A stretch of 64,000 nucleotides of DNA, from contig UCNG01000011.1 of assembly GCA_900473915.1 (NCBI GenBank), positions 358,976-422,975 of the forward strand, given 5' to 3'. The notes below the pieces were generated by a model. That model was given only the letters and a program-made list of their open reading frames with translations, was not told the DNA's origin and searched no databases. This DNA is from Hyphomicrobiales bacterium (GTDB lineage: Bacteria; Pseudomonadota; Alphaproteobacteria; Rhizobiales; Rhizobiaceae). Position 1 is the stretch's first letter; the number at the start of each line of letters is the position of its first letter. The translations under genes were made by a program, and so were the position numbers. Below, piece after piece: positions 46,237-54,826 of the stretch.

Positions 46237-47438
46237 CAGAAGCTTTCATCTGCGATTACATCCGCACACCAATAGGGCGTTTTGGCGGAGCGTTGTCCAG
46301 CGTCCGCGCGGATGATCTTGCCGCTACACCGCTCAGAGCACTCGTCGAGCGTAATCCGGCACTCGATTGCGAGGCGATTGAGGACGTGATTTTCGGATGC
46401 GCCAATCAGGCAGGGGAAGATAACCGGAATGTTGCGCGCATGGCAGCATTGCTTGCGGGCTTTCCCGTTGCTGTTACAGGGACGACAATCAACAGACTTT
46501 GCGGTTCCGGAATGGATGCAGTGCTTGCCGCCGCACGAGCCATCCGTGCAGGCGAAGCAGAACTTATGATTGCTGGTGGGGTGGAGAGCATGAGCCGCGC
46601 ACCCTTCGTTTTACCCAAGGCAGACAGCCCCTTCTCGCGTCGCGCGGAAATCCACGATACGACAATTGGCTGGCGCTTCGTCAATCCGGTAATGAAAGCT
46701 CAATACGGCATCGACTCCATGCCGGAGACCGGGGATCACGTGGCTGTCGATTACGCGGTCACACGCGCCGATCAGGATGAATTCGCCTTGCGAAGCCAGA
46801 AGAAGGCTGCAGCAGCACAAGGCAACGGCCGACTGGCGCAAGAAATTACGCCTGTTTCCATTCCTCAGCGCAAGGGCGATCCCGTGATTATCGGCGCTGA
46901 CGAACATCCGCGTGAAACTACCCTTGATGCATTGGCCAAACTGAAACCAATCAACCGGCTGGAAGGTGCCACGGTTACGGCTGGCAATGCATCCGGCGTC
47001 AACGATGGAGCAGCGGCGCTCATCATCGCTTCGGAAGCCGCTGCCCGCAAATTCGGCCTTTCACCTGTCGCTCGCGTTCTGGGCGGCGCGACGGCCGGCG
47101 TTCTTCCACGCATCATGGGTATTGGTCCAGCGCCGGCCAGTCAGAAATTGATGACACGGCTGGGAATGAGACAGGAGCAATTCGATATAATCGAATTGAA
47201 TGAAGCCTTTGCCAGCCAGGGATTGGCCACGTTGCGCCTTCTTGGAATTGCCGACGACGATACCCGCGTCAATCCGAATGGTGGTGCCATCGCTCTCGGA
47301 CATCCGCTCGGCATGTCTGGAGCGCGCATCACTGGCACCGCAGCGCTGGAACTGAAACTTGGTGGCGGTCGCCTTGCCCTTGCCACGATGTGCATCGGAG
47401 TGGGGCAAGGTATCGCCATCGCACTCGAAAGGGTTTAG
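46233..47438 (+). CDS. Acyl-CoA thiolase, 3-oxoadipyl-CoA thiolase (PcaF)-like
   Basis: 401 aa. Active Cys90 in NRLCGSGMDA (87-96), GGVESMSRAPFV, the NEAFA motif, the catalytic His in ALGHPLGMSG and the second Cys in TMCIGVGQG are present. Several stretches (EAFICDYIRTPIGRFGG, CANQAGEDNRNVARMA, TTIGWRFVNP) look like PcaF/PaaJ 3-oxoadipyl-CoA thiolases, which yield succinyl-CoA and acetyl-CoA. That would be the final step of the pathway, linking the island to the TCA cycle. It is the last gene of the plus-strand operon. Its codon use looks slightly less GC-biased than its neighbours. Confidence 0.9.
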   Translation: MTEAFICDYIRTPIGRFGGALSSVRADDLAATPLRALVERNPALDCEAIEDVIFGCANQAGEDNRNVARMAALLAGFPVAVTGTTINRLCGSGMDAVLAAARAIRAGEAELMIAGGVESMSRAPFVLPKADSPFSRRAEIHDTTIGWRFVNPVMKAQYGIDSMPETGDHVAVDYAVTRADQDEFALRSQKKAAAAQGNGRLAQEITPVSIPQRKGDPVIIGADEHPRETTLDALAKLKPINRLEGATVTAGNASGVNDGAAALIIASEAAARKFGLSPVARVLGGATAGVLPRIMGIGPAPASQKLMTRLGMRQEQFDIIELNEAFASQGLATLRLLGIADDDTRVNPNGGAIALGHPLGMSGARITGTAALELKLGGGRLALATMCIGVGQGIAIALERV

Positions 47439-47516
47439 CGCTTATGACAACGATCTGGCGTTTGGCACATCCACGGCTTCGCCCACGCCATTTTGCAAGA
47501 TTGAGCACATCTGCGC

Positions 47517-48200
47517 CTAGCAGAGTTTCTGCAAGAGCTTTTGCGTAGCTTCTATATCCTTGATCATCAGGCTACCCGCCCTCTTTGCGTCGCCAGCGCG
47601 AACGGCGTCCAGCATTTCGTAATGATAGGCTGAATAAGGATGGACAATGCCATCATCAACCTGTTGACGAACATGATTGGAAAGAAGACGCATATAGGGT
47701 CCAAGTCGCAGCCACAGCGTTTCAATCATCTGAGGTAACGTTTCCGATCCCGACAGTTCATAGATCGTGAAATGAAATTCGTGGTTCTTGCGCAGCATGT
47801 CATAGATCTTGCCTTCATGACCGAGAGCCTCATGCTCTCGCGCCAGCGTCAGACAGCGGTCAATGTCGGCTGCTCCCATCCGTGGCGTTGCAAGTTCAGT
47901 GGCAAGCCCTTCAAGAGCGACGCGAACTCGAGAAATGTCGTCCAGCCTTTCACGCGAAATATCGGGGACGCGTGCCGATCCGTTGCGGGCAATTTCCAGT
48001 CCGTTTTCCGCTGCCAGCCGTCGCAGCGCCTCGCGTACCGGCATATGGCTTGTACCGAACTCCGCGGCAAGCGAAGCTATCGTCACTGCCTGCGATGGCT
48101 CGAATGATCCCCACATCAAAGCCTGGCGAAGCTGTTCGTAGACACCGTCCTGTACAGTTACGCGTGAGGATACTTTCAACAGACGGGTTTCACCGATCAT
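47517..48200 (-). CDS. GntR-family (FCD domain) transcriptional regulator
   Basis: 227 aa from the ATG at 48200. The winged helix covers residues 15-80 (VYEQLRQALMWGSF, IASLAAEFGTSHMPVREALRRLAAENGL). The all-helical FCD ligand domain follows (HEFHFTIYELSG carries a metal-binding His region, and HYEMLDAVRAGDAKRA). FCD GntR proteins sense carboxylic acids. It ends the minus-strand block of PLP enzymes and importer, and is a candidate binder of the ATTTGATCAAAT-like sites in front of those genes. Confidence 0.86.
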   Translation of the reverse strand: MIGETRLLKVSSRVTVQDGVYEQLRQALMWGSFEPSQAVTIASLAAEFGTSHMPVREALRRLAAENGLEIARNGSARVPDISRERLDDISRVRVALEGLATELATPRMGAADIDRCLTLAREHEALGHEGKIYDMLRKNHEFHFTIYELSGSETLPQMIETLWLRLGPYMRLLSNHVRQQVDDGIVHPYSAYHYEMLDAVRAGDAKRAGSLMIKDIEATQKLLQKLC

Positions 48201-48328
48201 TTGCTTCAAATCCCTTGTCTCCGTGTTCTTTAGCTATAGCATTTTAACGGCCGATAGGATCACCGGGTGCCGCATAAATACGGTGAAAACAACGGGTTCG
48301 AGTAGAAATCGGCATTTAACTGCAATGC

Positions 48329-49447
48329 TTAACCAATCGCCAGCCTCTCCAGTGCGTCGCACAATGCTTCTGTTTCCGCACGGGAGGTCACCGACCCTGG
48401 TGAAAACCGCAGAATGCGACTGCGACAATCACAATAGAAATTTTCTTCCTTCAATGCGGCCGCGATCGCCGCCGCCTTTTCAACAGAAGTCGCCTGCACC
48501 ATTACACTGCCGCCCCGCTCTTCAGTCTTTTCTGGAGAGACCAGTGTCAGTGCTGGGTTGGCAGCTATCCGTTCCGCAATTATGCAGGTCAACAGTTCAT
48601 TGTGCCGGGCCAGTGCATCGACACCCATCGCGGAAACAAAATCAAGACCGGGTTGTGAGGCGATAGCCGCCAGAACGGCAGGCGTGCCATGGTCAAAGCG
48701 CCGCGCATCCTCGGCATAGGCAAACGTATCGAGATTCCAGGAAAACGGATTGGGTTGACTAAACCAGCCGCGCAGTTCCGGCTTGCATGTGGCCAATAAT
48801 TCCGGACGGACGTAGATCGCCCCTGCTCCCGAACTTCCGCACAACCATTTGAGAGACGACCCCACCACCACGTCTATCTCACCGACGGAAAAGGGACGAA
48901 TACCAACACCCTGAGTGATGTCCGCCACGATGATCGTGCCGTGTTGCTTGCCGTATTTGCAGATCAGGTCCATGTCTGCACGCTTCGACGTCGTGGATGA
49001 CACCCACGTTACCAACGCAACCGCAACGTCGCTGCTCCAGGCGTCGATGAAGTCTTCATCACGTACAAAACTCTCGCCCGGTCTCATGGGCACCGTTTCA
49101 AGCGTGAATCCGAACCGAGTCTGCAACCCGGCCAGTAGAAAATGCAGACTGGGGAAACAATCGGCAGCCGTTAAAATCCGGCGGCCGCGCAATAATTCAT
49201 CCGGCAAAGCACCGATCAGGCTGTAAAGGGCCAGCGTCACATTCTCCGCAGTGGTCATGGATCCAGCGGGAGCGCCAATCAGGCTTTCCCAACTTCGGAT
49301 AAAATGGCCCCGCTCCTCCAGCATTGCCGGCCACTGAGCGTCATTTTCCGCCGACCATATATCCGAGTAACGATTGAGTGCCGTTCTCACTTTTTCCGCT
49401 TTACCCTGAAAGGTGCCGATCGAGTGATAGAGAAAATAGCCGCTCAT
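48329..49447 (-). CDS. PLP-dependent class V aminotransferase-fold enzyme, kynureninase-like
   Basis: 372 aa. The class V fold is seen in the N-terminal STTAENVTLALYS-type cofactor region (here MTTAENVTLALYSLIG), the PLP-Asp block IIVADITQGVGIRPF, and the Schiff-base lysine in VVGSSLKWLCGSSG (Lys near 200). It ends with ALKEENFYCDCRSRILRFSPG, like kynureninase/cysteine-desulfurase relatives. Kynureninase would cut kynurenine to anthranilate plus alanine, fitting the neighbouring anthraniloyl-CoA pathway. A length of 372 is somewhat short for kynureninase and specificity is not certain. It follows the permease gene by 54 bases. Confidence 0.75.
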   Translation of the reverse strand: MSGYFLYHSIGTFQGKAEKVRTALNRYSDIWSAENDAQWPAMLEERGHFIRSWESLIGAPAGSMTTAENVTLALYSLIGALPDELLRGRRILTAADCFPSLHFLLAGLQTRFGFTLETVPMRPGESFVRDEDFIDAWSSDVAVALVTWVSSTTSKRADMDLICKYGKQHGTIIVADITQGVGIRPFSVGEIDVVVGSSLKWLCGSSGAGAIYVRPELLATCKPELRGWFSQPNPFSWNLDTFAYAEDARRFDHGTPAVLAAIASQPGLDFVSAMGVDALARHNELLTCIIAERIAANPALTLVSPEKTEERGGSVMVQATSVEKAAAIAAALKEENFYCDCRSRILRFSPGSVTSRAETEALCDALERLAIG

Positions 49448-49501
49448 GTTCTGTCTGCCATATTGCTGTTGCCGATGCCACCGGGGAAAGCGGCAAGCGA
49501 T

Positions 49502-50176
49502 CTATCGGACTTTCTCTTTTTTGAAGCGTGTCTCAAGGAGCGCCACAAGGCGCACCAGCGGCAGCAAAAGGATGAGATAAATCAGTGCCGCGCCAATCAA
49601 TGGTGTCGGATTGGCATAAAGCGCCTGTGCGTCCTGCGCTTCCTTCAAAAGCTCGGGTAGAGCTACAGTAGACGCCAATGCAGTGTCCTTGAACATGGAA
49701 ACACAATTGCTGGTAGTCGGCGGAATGATGATACGGATTGCCTGTGGCAAAACCACTTTCCAAAGAGTAACCGGGAATGAAATTCCAAGAGCCGAAGCGG
49801 CTTCAAACTGACCACGCGGTACACTTTCAATGCCGGATCGGAACACTTCCGCCGAATATGCGGCCATGACCATGGAAAAAGACAAGATGGCGGAAGTCCA
49901 GGCTGAAAAACGTATGCCGATGAATGGAAGCGCATAATAGATGAGGATCAGCACCACCAAAACCGGCATGGCGCGGAATACATCAATATAGGCGATGGCG
50001 AGATAACGAAGTATCTTCGGCCCGTATATGCGCACGATACTGATCAGCAAGCCTGATAGAACACCAAAGAAAATGCTGGCGATACCGATAAGAAACGTAT
50101 TGAGCAGGCCGCGTCCAAGCGCTGGCAGACTCGAAGCGAGAACATCGGCATTCAGGAAGGTTTCGACGAATGTCAT
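49502..50176 (-). CDS. Polar amino acid ABC importer permease (HisM/GlnP family)
   Basis: 224 aa from the ATG at 50176, with AAGGAC 8 bases upstream; the longer frame from 50251 lacks one. HisMQ-type permease: LLNTFLIGIASIFFGVLSGLL, the conserved DVFRAMPVLVVLILIYYALP and AAYSAEVFRSGIESVPRGQFEAA, then the EAA-loop region and FKDTALASTVALPELL. It follows its binding-protein gene by 114 bases. No ATPase gene is adjacent, and a single permease implies a homodimer working with an ATPase encoded elsewhere. Confidence 0.87.
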   Translation of the reverse strand: MTFVETFLNADVLASSLPALGRGLLNTFLIGIASIFFGVLSGLLISIVRIYGPKILRYLAIAYIDVFRAMPVLVVLILIYYALPFIGIRFSAWTSAILSFSMVMAAYSAEVFRSGIESVPRGQFEAASALGISFPVTLWKVVLPQAIRIIIPPTTSNCVSMFKDTALASTVALPELLKEAQDAQALYANPTPLIGAALIYLILLLPLVRLVALLETRFKKEKVR

Positions 50177-50290
50177 ATTGGCGTCCTTCGCAGGCAATCC
50201 CGGGAGCGCACGACCGGTCAGTTGAAGCAGTAACGGTTGAAGATGGGCCAATCCTGCAAATGTGGCCCATCTGCCATCAACGTCAAAAGA

Positions 50291-51088
50291 CTACGACTTC
50301 GGGATCGGTACGACGGTTACTGTCGAAGAACTGGCTGCTGGGTCTGTACCAAACCACTTTTTGTGAATAGCCGCAGTGGTACCGTCCTGCTTCATCGCGG
50401 TAATCGCATCGTTGAGCTTGCCAAGCAACGGATGGTCCTTCGCCATCATCAGACCATATTGTTCGCCGGTCTGAATTCGGTCTTTCACGGCAAAACCCTT
50501 CATCTTGAGAAAGAGATGCTCCATGCCGGGTATGTCAGAGATGACAGCGTCGATACGGCCTGCACCGAGATCGAGAAACAGATCCTGTTGCGAGTTGTAG
50601 CCCTTGATATCGGCGAAACCTCTGGTCTCCTTGTTTTCCTTGACCCATTTTTCGCCGGTAGAGCCAGAAAGTGCGCCAACCGTCTTGCCTTTCAGATCAC
50701 CTAGTCCTGTGACAGCACTATCGGCCTTGGTGGCAACCCCAATGTCTGAATCGTAATAAGGCTGGGTGAAGGACTGCGATTTCAGGCGCTCGGGCGTGAT
50801 CGTGATAGACGAAACGGCCACGTCGATACGGCGAGAAGTAGTCGCGGCAAACAATGCCTGAAACCCGTAATCAGCTATTTCCGGCTCCAGACCGACCCGC
50901 TTTGCTGCCTCCGTAGCGATATCAACTTCGAACCCTTCGAACGTCCCATCGGCGTTTTTCAATTCAAAAGGAGGATTACTGGGATATGCACCGATACTAA
51001 GCGTGTCGGCAGCCAGAGATGCGGTTGTCATGGCAAAGGCGCTCACAAGGCCTGCCATAGCCAGAAATGTACGGCGACAGATCATCAT
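50291..51088 (-). CDS. Amino-acid/opine-type ABC importer binding protein (SBP family 3)
   Basis: 265 aa. The Sec signal peptide ends about ASLAA (residues 23-27). The mature part is SBP_bac_3: LSIGAYPSNPPFELKNADG, FEGFEVDIATEAAKRVG, AVSSITITPERLKSQSFTQPYY and a C-terminal MKQDGTTAAIHKKWFG. The Phe/Glu-rich pocket positions are typical of polar or aromatic amino acid binders; kynurenine or tryptophan-like ligands are possible by context. An ATTTGATCACAT site lies 73 bases upstream, and GAGGGAAC precedes the ATG. Confidence 0.87.
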   Translation of the reverse strand: MMICRRTFLAMAGLVSAFAMTTASLAADTLSIGAYPSNPPFELKNADGTFEGFEVDIATEAAKRVGLEPEIADYGFQALFAATTSRRIDVAVSSITITPERLKSQSFTQPYYDSDIGVATKADSAVTGLGDLKGKTVGALSGSTGEKWVKENKETRGFADIKGYNSQQDLFLDLGAGRIDAVISDIPGMEHLFLKMKGFAVKDRIQTGEQYGLMMAKDHPLLGKLNDAITAMKQDGTTAAIHKKWFGTDPAASSSTVTVVPIPKS

Positions 51089-51160
51089 ATTGTTGTTCCC
51101 TCTATGGGTCGTTTCTTTTCGGTAGAAGTCCAGGTTCTACTCATGTCGACCTATTTGATT

Positions 51161-51172
51161 ATTTGATCACAT
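51161..51172 (-). promoter_or_regulatory. Operator candidate ATTTGATCACAT before the importer genes
   Basis: Differs by one base from the perfect palindrome ATTTGATCAAAT at 52602-52613. It overlaps the -10 region of a plausible minus-strand promoter (TTGAAA, 17 bases, TCAAAT), 73 bases before the binding-protein start. A half-site ATTTGATT precedes it (51153-51160). Confidence 0.45.
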
Positions 51173-51244
51173 TGAATTTTAAGTTTCAACTAAAAACGCG
51201 TCGGCTTGAACTATCCTGCTGTAGCAAAGATGCTTTCCAACGGC

Positions 51245-52414
51245 TCAAATGGAACCAAAAAAACGCTGTAGGCGATCCATGGCTTCATTGACACGTGCAA
51301 CCGATTGCGAACCGAAACAGACCCGCAGATGTCCTTCGCCGCCCGCTCCGTAAAAACTTCCCGCTTCCACCACCACGCCTGTCTCGGTCATGATGCGTTC
51401 AGCCATATCCTGGGACTTAAGACCCAACGCAGCGATTTTGGGAAATGCGTAAATCGTGCCTTCTGGCCAGTCGCATGTGACACCTGACATCTGGTTTAAC
51501 CGCGATACGACAATGTCGCGCTTCACTTTGTCTTCCGTCACCAGTTCGGCCAATATCTCCTCCGGACCGGATACGGCGGCCAGTGCCCCCGCCTGAATGA
51601 ATGTGTTCACGTGAGTGACGTCGTTGGTCGTGATCTTCAAAATGCCTTCGATCATATGCGAAGGGGCTGCGAGATAGCCAAGGCGCCAGCCATCCATGGC
51701 GAAACTCTTGGTAAAGGCGAACATTGAAATCGTTCGCTCCTTCATGCCGGGCAACGAAGCAATCGAAACATGACGTGCGTCATCGAACAGTATCTCTTCG
51801 TAAACCTCGTCTGAAACCACCACCAGATCGTGACGGCGGGCAATGTCCGCCAGGACTTCAAGTTCCTCACGACTATAGACTCGTCCCGTCGGGTTACACG
51901 GATTGATCAGCACAATCACCTTCGTGCGGGCTGTAATCTTCGGTTCGATCAATTCCGCCTTGATTGAAAACCGATCGCTGGCATCCAGCGGCGCCAGAAT
52001 GGGTTTGGCTCCAGCGAGTTCTATCTTGCCGATATGCTGAGGATAATAAGGTTCCAACAGGATTGCCTCATCTCCCGGATCAAGCAGCGCCATGAAAGCG
52101 GCAAAGGACCCGTGGGTCAGCCCATTGGTGACAACGATATCGGAGGCTGAAACATCCATATCATTCTTTTCCCGCAGACGGACCGCCAAGGCTTCCCGCA
52201 ATTTAGGAATTCCCTGAAAATGCGAATAGTGAACATCGCCTGACATCAATGCGTCGACCGTCGCTTGTTTGATATGCCTTGGCGTATCCGAATGGGGGCT
52301 GCCAAGCTCCATGTGAATGAGGTCACCGGCATTCGCGCCAAGCGCTGCCGCCCGAGCATACATACCAAAGGATTTGCGGGAGCTTTCGGTAATACGTTTG
52401 GCTAGGCGGGCCAT
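51245..52414 (-). CDS. PLP-dependent class I aminotransferase
   Basis: 389 aa from the ATG at 52414 with AGGAG upstream; the open frame to 52603 has no support for an earlier start. Fold type I features: VTNGLTHGSFAAFMALLDPGDEAILLEPYYP, shown here by GDEAILLEPYYP; the NPCNPTGRVYSREEL motif; PLP-Asp/Tyr in VVVSDEVYEEILFD; and the Schiff-base Lys in FTKSFAMDGWRLGYL (near 235). The carboxylate-binding Arg is in HLRVCFG. It probably transaminates an aromatic amino acid such as tryptophan or kynurenine (context). It heads the minus-strand set with the importer and kynureninase-like genes. Confidence 0.86.
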   Translation of the reverse strand: MARLAKRITESSRKSFGMYARAAALGANAGDLIHMELGSPHSDTPRHIKQATVDALMSGDVHYSHFQGIPKLREALAVRLREKNDMDVSASDIVVTNGLTHGSFAAFMALLDPGDEAILLEPYYPQHIGKIELAGAKPILAPLDASDRFSIKAELIEPKITARTKVIVLINPCNPTGRVYSREELEVLADIARRHDLVVVSDEVYEEILFDDARHVSIASLPGMKERTISMFAFTKSFAMDGWRLGYLAAPSHMIEGILKITTNDVTHVNTFIQAGALAAVSGPEEILAELVTEDKVKRDIVVSRLNQMSGVTCDWPEGTIYAFPKIAALGLKSQDMAERIMTETGVVVEAGSFYGAGGEGHLRVCFGSQSVARVNEAMDRLQRFFGSI

Positions 52415-52766
52415 GAATCTATCTCTCCTGTTGTTGTCGGCATTGGCCCGCCCTGAGACGACGGCCAAAGCGACGTTGCCGTGAAATGATCGGCAGGCGG
52501 ACCAATGCCAGCACCGCCGTTCCGCTGCTGGCACTTGTTTTGAGCGGTGCGCAGAAACGCCGCTCCAACCGAAACGATCCCCGCACACCAATCTAACGAT
52601 CATTTGATCAAATAAGCAAGAAGAATATGTCCTGAAGCCTTTGCTCTCATAGAAACATGATTTATCTTCTATCTCTTTGTTATTATTTGTTTTTTATTCA
52701 ATAATCAACGCGACGGCAGAAGAAGATAGAGCAATGCGGTTTATATGGAACAGGCAGAAGAGGATA
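52415..52766. other. Regulatory intergenic region before the aminotransferase gene
   Basis: About 350 bases between the aminotransferase and the MarR gene, both on the minus strand. It holds a promoter candidate and a perfect 12-base palindrome, annotated separately. No gene is visible; the frame extending the aminotransferase upstream has no start signal. Confidence 0.5.
52591..52619 (-). promoter_or_regulatory. Promoter with palindrome ATTTGATCAAAT in the spacer
   Basis: On the minus strand TTGCTT (52614-52619), a 17-base spacer and TTAGAT (52591-52596). The spacer carries the perfect palindrome ATTTGATCAAAT (52602-52613). It is 177 bases before the aminotransferase ATG. A near-identical site stands before the binding-protein gene, so one regulator probably controls both. 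Confidence 0.5.
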
Positions 52767-53258
52767 CTATTCTTCATTATCATCGATAAGGTGATTACCG
52801 ACCGATTCCTTGAGATGTTTCATATCTCTCAGCAGCGAAGCGATCGTTTCGCGGTCGAGCTCAGCCATAAGGTCCCTTAGCCAGCTCTCATGGACCCGCG
52901 CCATTTTGGCGAATACCGCTTGTCCGATTTCGGTCAACTGCGCGACAGTAACACGTCTGTCGGCTCCGGGTGTCTCACGGCGCACCAGTCCATCGGATTC
53001 CAGCCGTTCAATCAGGCCGGTTATGTTGCCATTTGTCACCATGGTCCGGCGCGACAGCTCCCCCAGCCTCAATCCGTCCGGCTCCCGGTAAAGCTGGGCA
53101 AGAATATCGAATTGTGGCAGTGTCACGCCAAATTCATTGCGCAGACGGCGGCGAATTTCCTGTGAAACCAGTCTCGTTGTTGCCAGCATACGAAGCCAGA
53201 GGCGCAATTCCTGCTTCTCGCCCTCATCAACTTCAGTGACTATAAATTCAAGATCCAT
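52767..53258 (-). CDS. MarR-family transcriptional regulator
   Basis: 163 aa. Typical MarR winged helix: LPQFDILAQLYREPDGLRLGELSRR, quoted here as LGELSRRTMVTNGNITGLIERLESDG, recorded in parts (LGELSRRTMVTNGNITGLI), and wing PGADRRVTVAQLTEIG. It lies between the divergent cyclase-family gene and the aminotransferase block, so it likely controls one or both. No strong Shine-Dalgarno is seen before the ATG at 53258 (a CGGGTA stretch only). Confidence 0.85.
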   Translation of the reverse strand: MDLEFIVTEVDEGEKQELRLWLRMLATTRLVSQEIRRRLRNEFGVTLPQFDILAQLYREPDGLRLGELSRRTMVTNGNITGLIERLESDGLVRRETPGADRRVTVAQLTEIGQAVFAKMARVHESWLRDLMAELDRETIASLLRDMKHLKESVGNHLIDDNEE

Positions 53259-53731
53259 TACCCGCCCGGTGATATTATTGCGCTGCAGTCACGAGAATTG
53301 CGCCAGCCAGCCGATATTTCAAGCCTAAATAAACCTGAGTGCCTCACCCCGCGCCTTTTATTGGTCCGCTGGTCGGGACGCAATCCTCCTGAAAAGCAAT
53401 CGAACTGTGAGGATACAATATGCAAGCCTTGGACACGCACGCGAAGTTTCCACCGGCGACCGCTATTATACTTGAATGCATATAATGACACCCACCTCCG
53501 CCAGGGATTTATTGTCAGCCGGACTGTCCCCCCTCTTACAAAAAGTCCAGATAATTGCCTTTCAGACCCTTACTCCTCCGTTCCACGGGATGTTCCAAGA
53601 AGATTTTCACAAAGGGATACTTGCAAGAGCATATTCTCTGCCATAGGCTTCGAGCGAACGTCCGAAAGAGACCGGTTCATCAACGACCGCACAATAATGC
53701 CGGCGCCGACTCAGGACGAAATGGGGATTTC
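53259..53731. other. Divergent intergenic region, MarR / cyclase-family gene
   Basis: About 470 bases with only short frames. A TATAAT hexamer occurs at 53481-53486 without a good -35. It should contain the promoters of both neighbours. No convincing gene or clear palindrome seen. Confidence 0.35.
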
Positions 53732-54520
53732 ATGAACGATATATCTGCTCTGTCCAGCCTTGCATCTGGGCTACTGTCTGGTGCCGTCAAGGTCGTTGAT
53801 ATCACGGCCCCACTTGGCCCGGATACGCCTGTCCTTTACCTCCCCCCCCAGTTCGGCAAGAACACGCCGAATGTTAAAGTTCACACTATAAGCAAATACG
53901 ATCAAAACGGGCCGTTTTGGGCCTGGAACTGGATAGAGCTTGGCGAGCATACCGGCACCCACTTCGATGCTCCCTGTCACTGGATTACCGGCAAAGATCA
54001 CGCCGACAACACCACCGATACGATCCCGCCGCAGAACTTCGTTGCTCCCGTAAACGTAATTGACCGTTCCGCACAGGCTGCCGCCGACGCCGATTATCTT
54101 CTAACGGAGGAGAGCATCAAGGAATGGGAAGCCGAGCACGGAGAAATTGAAGCCGGATCATGGGTTTTGATGCGCACCGACTGGTACAAGCGCAATGGTT
54201 CGACTGATACATTTCTGAATGCCGATGAAAACGGCCCGCATTCTCCAGGACCAACGGCCGAAGCAATCGAGTATCTGCTTTCCAAAGGCATTGTTGGCTG
54301 GGGTCAGGAAACGATCGGTACAGATGCGGGATCGGCGGGAAATATGACCCCACCGTTTCCAGCACACAATCTTATGCACAAGGCAAACCGATACGGTCTG
54401 GCAAGCCTGAGCAATCTTGACCAACTACCGGCCAAGGGCGCGATCCTGATCGCAGCCCCTTTGAAGTTCGTAAAAGGCACTGGCTCGCCAGTCCGTGCGC
54501 TCGCACTTGTTGCTGGATAA
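53732..54520 (+). CDS. Cyclase-family metal-dependent hydrolase, isatin hydrolase-like
   Basis: 262 aa from the ATG at 53732, with GGGGA 6 bases upstream; the open frame extends to 53555 without a start signal. The metal motif HTGTHFDAPCHW is the signature of the cyclase/kynurenine-formamidase superfamily (Mn2+/Zn2+ amidohydrolases). The segments NTTDTIPP, GQETIGTDAG, SNLDQLP and GTGSPVRALALV resemble bacterial isatin hydrolases, which open isatin to isatinate on the indole-acetate to anthranilate route. Kynurenine formamidase KynB is the main alternative but is usually shorter, near 210 aa. Either activity would feed the anthraniloyl-CoA operon. Confidence 0.8.
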   Translation: MNDISALSSLASGLLSGAVKVVDITAPLGPDTPVLYLPPQFGKNTPNVKVHTISKYDQNGPFWAWNWIELGEHTGTHFDAPCHWITGKDHADNTTDTIPPQNFVAPVNVIDRSAQAAADADYLLTEESIKEWEAEHGEIEAGSWVLMRTDWYKRNGSTDTFLNADENGPHSPGPTAEAIEYLLSKGIVGWGQETIGTDAGSAGNMTPPFPAHNLMHKANRYGLASLSNLDQLPAKGAILIAAPLKFVKGTGSPVRALALVAG

Positions 54521-54826
54521 AAAACCCTTTGCACGGCGCCACAGCCCGCTATCAACAACCCAGTTGCCGTTATAGCGGGCATTCGCCTGATTCTTGCCAA
54601 GTACTCTGTCTCCGTCAATAGAGGCGACCCCGCTAACGGTCTGGAGGTCTGACAACTTATCCACACGTTTGGCCCCTGCAATAGCAAATAGCTGGAAATA
54701 TATCGGCCTGCTTGAAAGTTTGGCAGCAATTTGGCGGCCAGCAGGCCGCTCGCAGGTAGGAGATAATCCCTGGGATGGGCTTGACGAACCAGGACACGAT
54801 ACCCAAAAGCCTACCGCAGAATTACA
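54521..54826. other. Intergenic stretch before the LysR gene
   Basis: About 300 bases between the cyclase-family and LysR genes on the same strand. Frames on the minus strand here are shadows of the LysR gene. No terminator or operator was recognised. Confidence 0.35.

Noticed and set aside
51183-51195. Thirteen-base sequence GTTTCAACTAAAA also present near 21295-21307
   Set aside because: Short, AT-rich and without shared context; chance is a sufficient explanation.
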